Shown here: positions 61,476 through 64,000 of the stretch, piece after piece
Layout of the letters: each line of letters starts with the position of its first letter
Position numbering within the stretch: the first letter of the stretch is position 1
NCBI RefSeq assembly: GCF_000332195.1
Contig: NZ_KB235922.1
Coordinates: 3,569,322-3,633,321 of the forward strand
Direction: 5' to 3'
From: Pleurocapsa sp. PCC 7319
GTDB taxonomy: Bacteria > Cyanobacteriota > Cyanobacteriia > Cyanobacteriales > Xenococcaceae
Length of the DNA: 64,000 nt
Notes under the pieces: model-generated
Databases searched by the model: none
Seen by the model: the letters and a program-made list of their open reading frames with translations, nothing else
What the model was told of the DNA's origin: nothing
Translations under genes and position numbers: made by a program

Positions 61476-64000
61476 TTAGTCAATTTGGTCGCTTGCCTCA
61501 ACTCTTACTGTTAGCCGTAACAGTATTGACTTATAACGTCATGGCTATGGCGAGTGCTAATTCTCTTTTTGTCAGTCATGTTGGGGCTGGAGAACTGCCG
61601 ATCGCGTTTATTTTGATTGGCTTATGTTCTCTTCCTGCTTATGGTGCTTTTTCTCAGGTTGCCGATCGCTATAGTCGTCCCCAGATATTTCGCTATGTGT
61701 TGTTAATCTCAATTGTTATGATGTTGGGATTAAGGCTGTTGATTAGTCTGGATCTGGCTTGGATTTATTATGCTCTTTTAATCACGATTTTTTTTCAGTG
61801 GGATTTTAATAATAATATTCTTTATCCTGGACTCCTAACGGATTATTTTACTACCCTGGAATATAAGCAATATGCTCCCTATATTGGGATGGCTCAGGCA
61901 GTAGGTACTCTCTTGGGTGGTGGTTTGACTATTTTGCTCTCCCGTTACTTTCCCAGTCGGGAATTACTATTGGCTTTGCCATTATTTATGGCGATCGCTT
62001 TTGGACAATTAATATATTTAGAAAAATCTCAACGTCGTCTCCAAACTCCTACCAAGGAATCAGACATCAGTATCGTCGAATCTTTAAGAACATTACCCGA
62101 TCTGTGCCGACGTTATCCTTTAGTGTTATTTTTGGCTACTAGCACTTATTTACTCGTAATTATTTATATAACTTCCGAATTTCTTTGGTTCAATATTTAT
62201 GGACAATACTTCAATGAATCAAAATTAACCGCATTTTTGGGATTAATGCGGATGATTATTTCCCTCATCCAAGTGGTATTCCTGTACGGTATTACTCGTC
62301 CCTTACTTAAATGGGTAGGTGTAGCTCGGTTAAATGCAGTGTATCCAGTTACTACTCTCTTGAGCCTTGGAGGTTTGCTGCTTAATTTTAATTTAGCTTC
62401 AGCGATTGGACTACATATCAATGGAGATGCACTCTATAAATCAATTAATCTTCCCATACATCAGCTAAACTACAACGGCATTCCCCATCAGTTTGTCGGC
62501 AGAATTCGGGCATTGAGCGATGGTTTGATTTATTCTCTGGGGTTAACTTTAGCTGGAGTAGTTTTGTGGGTCTGTCATTTTTATTTGAGCTTGGTGCAAA
62601 TAACTTGGTTGGCAGCTGCCTTGACCCTAATTTTATTACTAGTGCGTTTACCAATGGGTCGGTTCTATGCCCAGAGTCTGGAGGAAATGATTCGCTCTGA
62701 TACAATTAATTTAGATGATTTTAGCGATGAAGGAACTCCATTACCACCTCAGTCAGGCAAGGTAATTCGGGAATTTCTGGCAGATAGCGATCGCTACACT
62801 CAAATTAAGGGATTGGAATTAGCTGCCAATGTCGGGAATCCGAGTCAGTTTTTTCCTGAGATCAAAGTTTTATTACCTGATGCTGATAATTTGCTACGTC
62901 AAGAAATACTCAAGCTGTTTAGCAGCGATCGCGATGAAGTAACACTACAAAAGTTTGCCCATTTATTGACTGATAATCATCCTACTGTAAGAGCAACTGC
63001 TCTAGAGGTTTTGATTGCTAACCAATATACTTTTGAATCATCACAGCTAGAAGTGTTAATTGACGACAGTGATGAGGAAGTAAAAATATTAGGCTTAATT
63101 GCCGCGTTTCAATGTACCAATTCCGAAGATCTAGACCTCAATGTTGCCGAGCAATTTTGGCAGTCGGAATTATCTGACACTATTGCCAAAGCAATTTCTA
63201 GAGTTGTTCGTTATAGCCGAAATCCCGAATTTATTACCCTGATTGAATATTTACTACCTCGATCCAGTCCAGTAGCTAAGCAGGAAGCATTAGCAGCTCT
63301 GGCTAGCTTAGCTTTACCTCAAGACCATAATTTGGCAAAATTGGCTCGATCTGAAATTGGTCATTTTGAACCTTCAGTCAGAATTGCGGCATATAAGTTA
63401 TTGGAAATTACTCATTCTGCCGAAATGTTAGATGTTGTTGCTACTGGATTAAAAGATCATCATCCACGAGTTCGTCAACAGGTAGCCAGCACTTTGGCGG
63501 CATTTGGCAAAGATGGTTTAAAGATCGCCAAAACTAACCTGGCGGCTGATAATCCTGATGTGGTTAACACGGCGATCGCTACTATTGGTAAAATTAGAAG
63601 CAAACGCGCTAACGAAATCTTATTCACCCACCTGACTCCAGAGTTTCAGCAATTAGCTCTAACTCGCAAGTGGCAACAGCAAATACCCGCTCAAGATCCT
63701 AGCTGGAAATTACTGGCGGTAGCTATTGAAGATTATCAGCAACGTCTACTGCAAAAGGTTTTGTATATCCTCTCCTGTTTAGGGTATTCCCGCACGGTTA
63801 ATTTAGTACAGCGTATTTTGGCAACCAGCGATCGTCGTGATTTAGCTAACGCGGTGGAAGTCTTGTCTTCGATCAATCACCGTCGTTTTATTCAACCTTT
63901 GATACCTTTATTGGAACAAGCTGTAGCGGAACAACCTCCAAATCAAATCGAGTCTTCTCCCCAATGGTTAAGAAATAAAGGCTATAAATTACTACTGGAA
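61472..64000 (+). CDS. MFS-like transporter with C-terminal HEAT repeats, cut by window edge
   Basis: 843 codons are visible and the frame runs off the right edge. The start ATG overlaps the preceding stop (ATGA). The first about 400 residues hold ten to twelve hydrophobic segments (QLLLLAVTVLTYNVMAMASA; DFNNNILYPGLLTDYFTTLE). From about residue 430 the protein turns soluble, with repeats such as KGLELAANVGNPSQFFPEIK and TVRATALEVLIANQY that look like HEAT/Armadillo helices. The architecture recalls nucleotide-transporter-like MFS proteins with a cytosolic HEAT scaffold in cyanobacteria. It probably works with the preceding MFS gene. Confidence 0.85.
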   Translation, partial: MISQFGRLPQLLLLAVTVLTYNVMAMASANSLFVSHVGAGELPIAFILIGLCSLPAYGAFSQVADRYSRPQIFRYVLLISIVMMLGLRLLISLDLAWIYYALLITIFFQWDFNNNILYPGLLTDYFTTLEYKQYAPYIGMAQAVGTLLGGGLTILLSRYFPSRELLLALPLFMAIAFGQLIYLEKSQRRLQTPTKESDISIVESLRTLPDLCRRYPLVLFLATSTYLLVIIYITSEFLWFNIYGQYFNESKLTAFLGLMRMIISLIQVVFLYGITRPLLKWVGVARLNAVYPVTTLLSLGGLLLNFNLASAIGLHINGDALYKSINLPIHQLNYNGIPHQFVGRIRALSDGLIYSLGLTLAGVVLWVCHFYLSLVQITWLAAALTLILLLVRLPMGRFYAQSLEEMIRSDTINLDDFSDEGTPLPPQSGKVIREFLADSDRYTQIKGLELAANVGNPSQFFPEIKVLLPDADNLLRQEILKLFSSDRDEVTLQKFAHLLTDNHPTVRATALEVLIANQYTFESSQLEVLIDDSDEEVKILGLIAAFQCTNSEDLDLNVAEQFWQSELSDTIAKAISRVVRYSRNPEFITLIEYLLPRSSPVAKQEALAALASLALPQDHNLAKLARSEIGHFEPSVRIAAYKLLEITHSAEMLDVVATGLKDHHPRVRQQVASTLAAFGKDGLKIAKTNLAADNPDVVNTAIATIGKIRSKRANEILFTHLTPEFQQLALTRKWQQQIPAQDPSWKLLAVAIEDYQQRLLQKVLYILSCLGYSRTVNLVQRILATSDRRDLANAVEVLSSINHRRFIQPLIPLLEQAVAEQPPNQIESSPQWLRNKGYKLLLE

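Noticed and set aside
1-64000. CRISPR arrays, tRNA and rRNA genes, phage genes
   Set aside because: I found no regularly spaced direct repeats with unique spacers, no cloverleaf with conserved TTCRA/CCA features, no rRNA stretches and no phage structural genes.

Overview
This is an AT-rich chromosomal segment of a cyanobacterium. The highly iterated palindrome GCGATCGC (HIP1) occurs throughout. The gene set is also typical: a CruP-type lycopene cyclase paralogue, an RbcR-type LysR regulator, the small cyanobacterial RNA polymerase omega subunit, DUF1815/DUF1818/DUF4278 proteins, homogentisate phytyltransferase (tocopherol) and a plastoquinone-type 4-hydroxybenzoate prenyltransferase. Base composition, repeat content and many short mobile elements would fit a coccoid or baeocyte-forming lineage, but I cannot name the genus from sequence alone.

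Layout. Positions 1-5.6 kb hold housekeeping genes (secreted trypsin-like protease cut by the left edge, CruP, RbcR-like regulator, glutaredoxin, SGNH hydrolase, rpoZ, DUF1818). Positions 5.9-24.4 kb are mainly an extracellular-polysaccharide locus: glycosyltransferases, a Wzx-like flippase, a sulfotransferase, a UDP-galactopyranose-mutase-like flavoprotein, a polytopic membrane protein, a Wzc-like co-polymerase/kinase and a DegT aminotransferase. Homogentisate phytyltransferase and murG sit inside it. The sulfotransferase suggests a sulfated glycan. Positions 24.6-35 kb are core and mixed genes: two ABC ATPases, a LivH-type permease, Ppx/GppA, UbiA, a PhyH dioxygenase and a TPR-GNAT fusion.

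Positions 35-58 kb are a strikingly plastic accessory island. They contain several intact and broken copies of the same small families: short-chain dehydrogenases, NTF2/SnoaL-like proteins, VOC/glyoxalase-like proteins and aldo/keto reductase tails. With these are an antibiotic-monooxygenase-like secreted protein, a ferredoxin-metallo-beta-lactamase fusion, an NmrA protein, MAPEG and a quinone oxidoreductase. A HepT/MntA toxin-antitoxin pair, three insertion sequences and two Uma2 proteins lie among them. Fragments show duplication, truncation, in-frame stops and chimeric junctions, and the overall content suggests a redox/detoxification or small-molecule modification repertoire under rapid turnover. 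Positions 58.6-64 kb hold a histidine kinase and two overlapping transporters, the last (MFS plus HEAT repeats) cut by the right edge.

The most unusual signal is a set of five insertions of exactly 27 bp that each split a HIP1 palindrome (GCGAT-27-CGC). Three interrupt protein-coding sequence as nine extra in-frame codons between Asp and Arg. One of these has a natural unfilled counterpart elsewhere in the window. Other notable structures are an IS630 copy whose removal exactly restores a 130-codon gene, and a 3-kb region bounded by inverted repeats that resembles an IS4-type element with a passenger gene.
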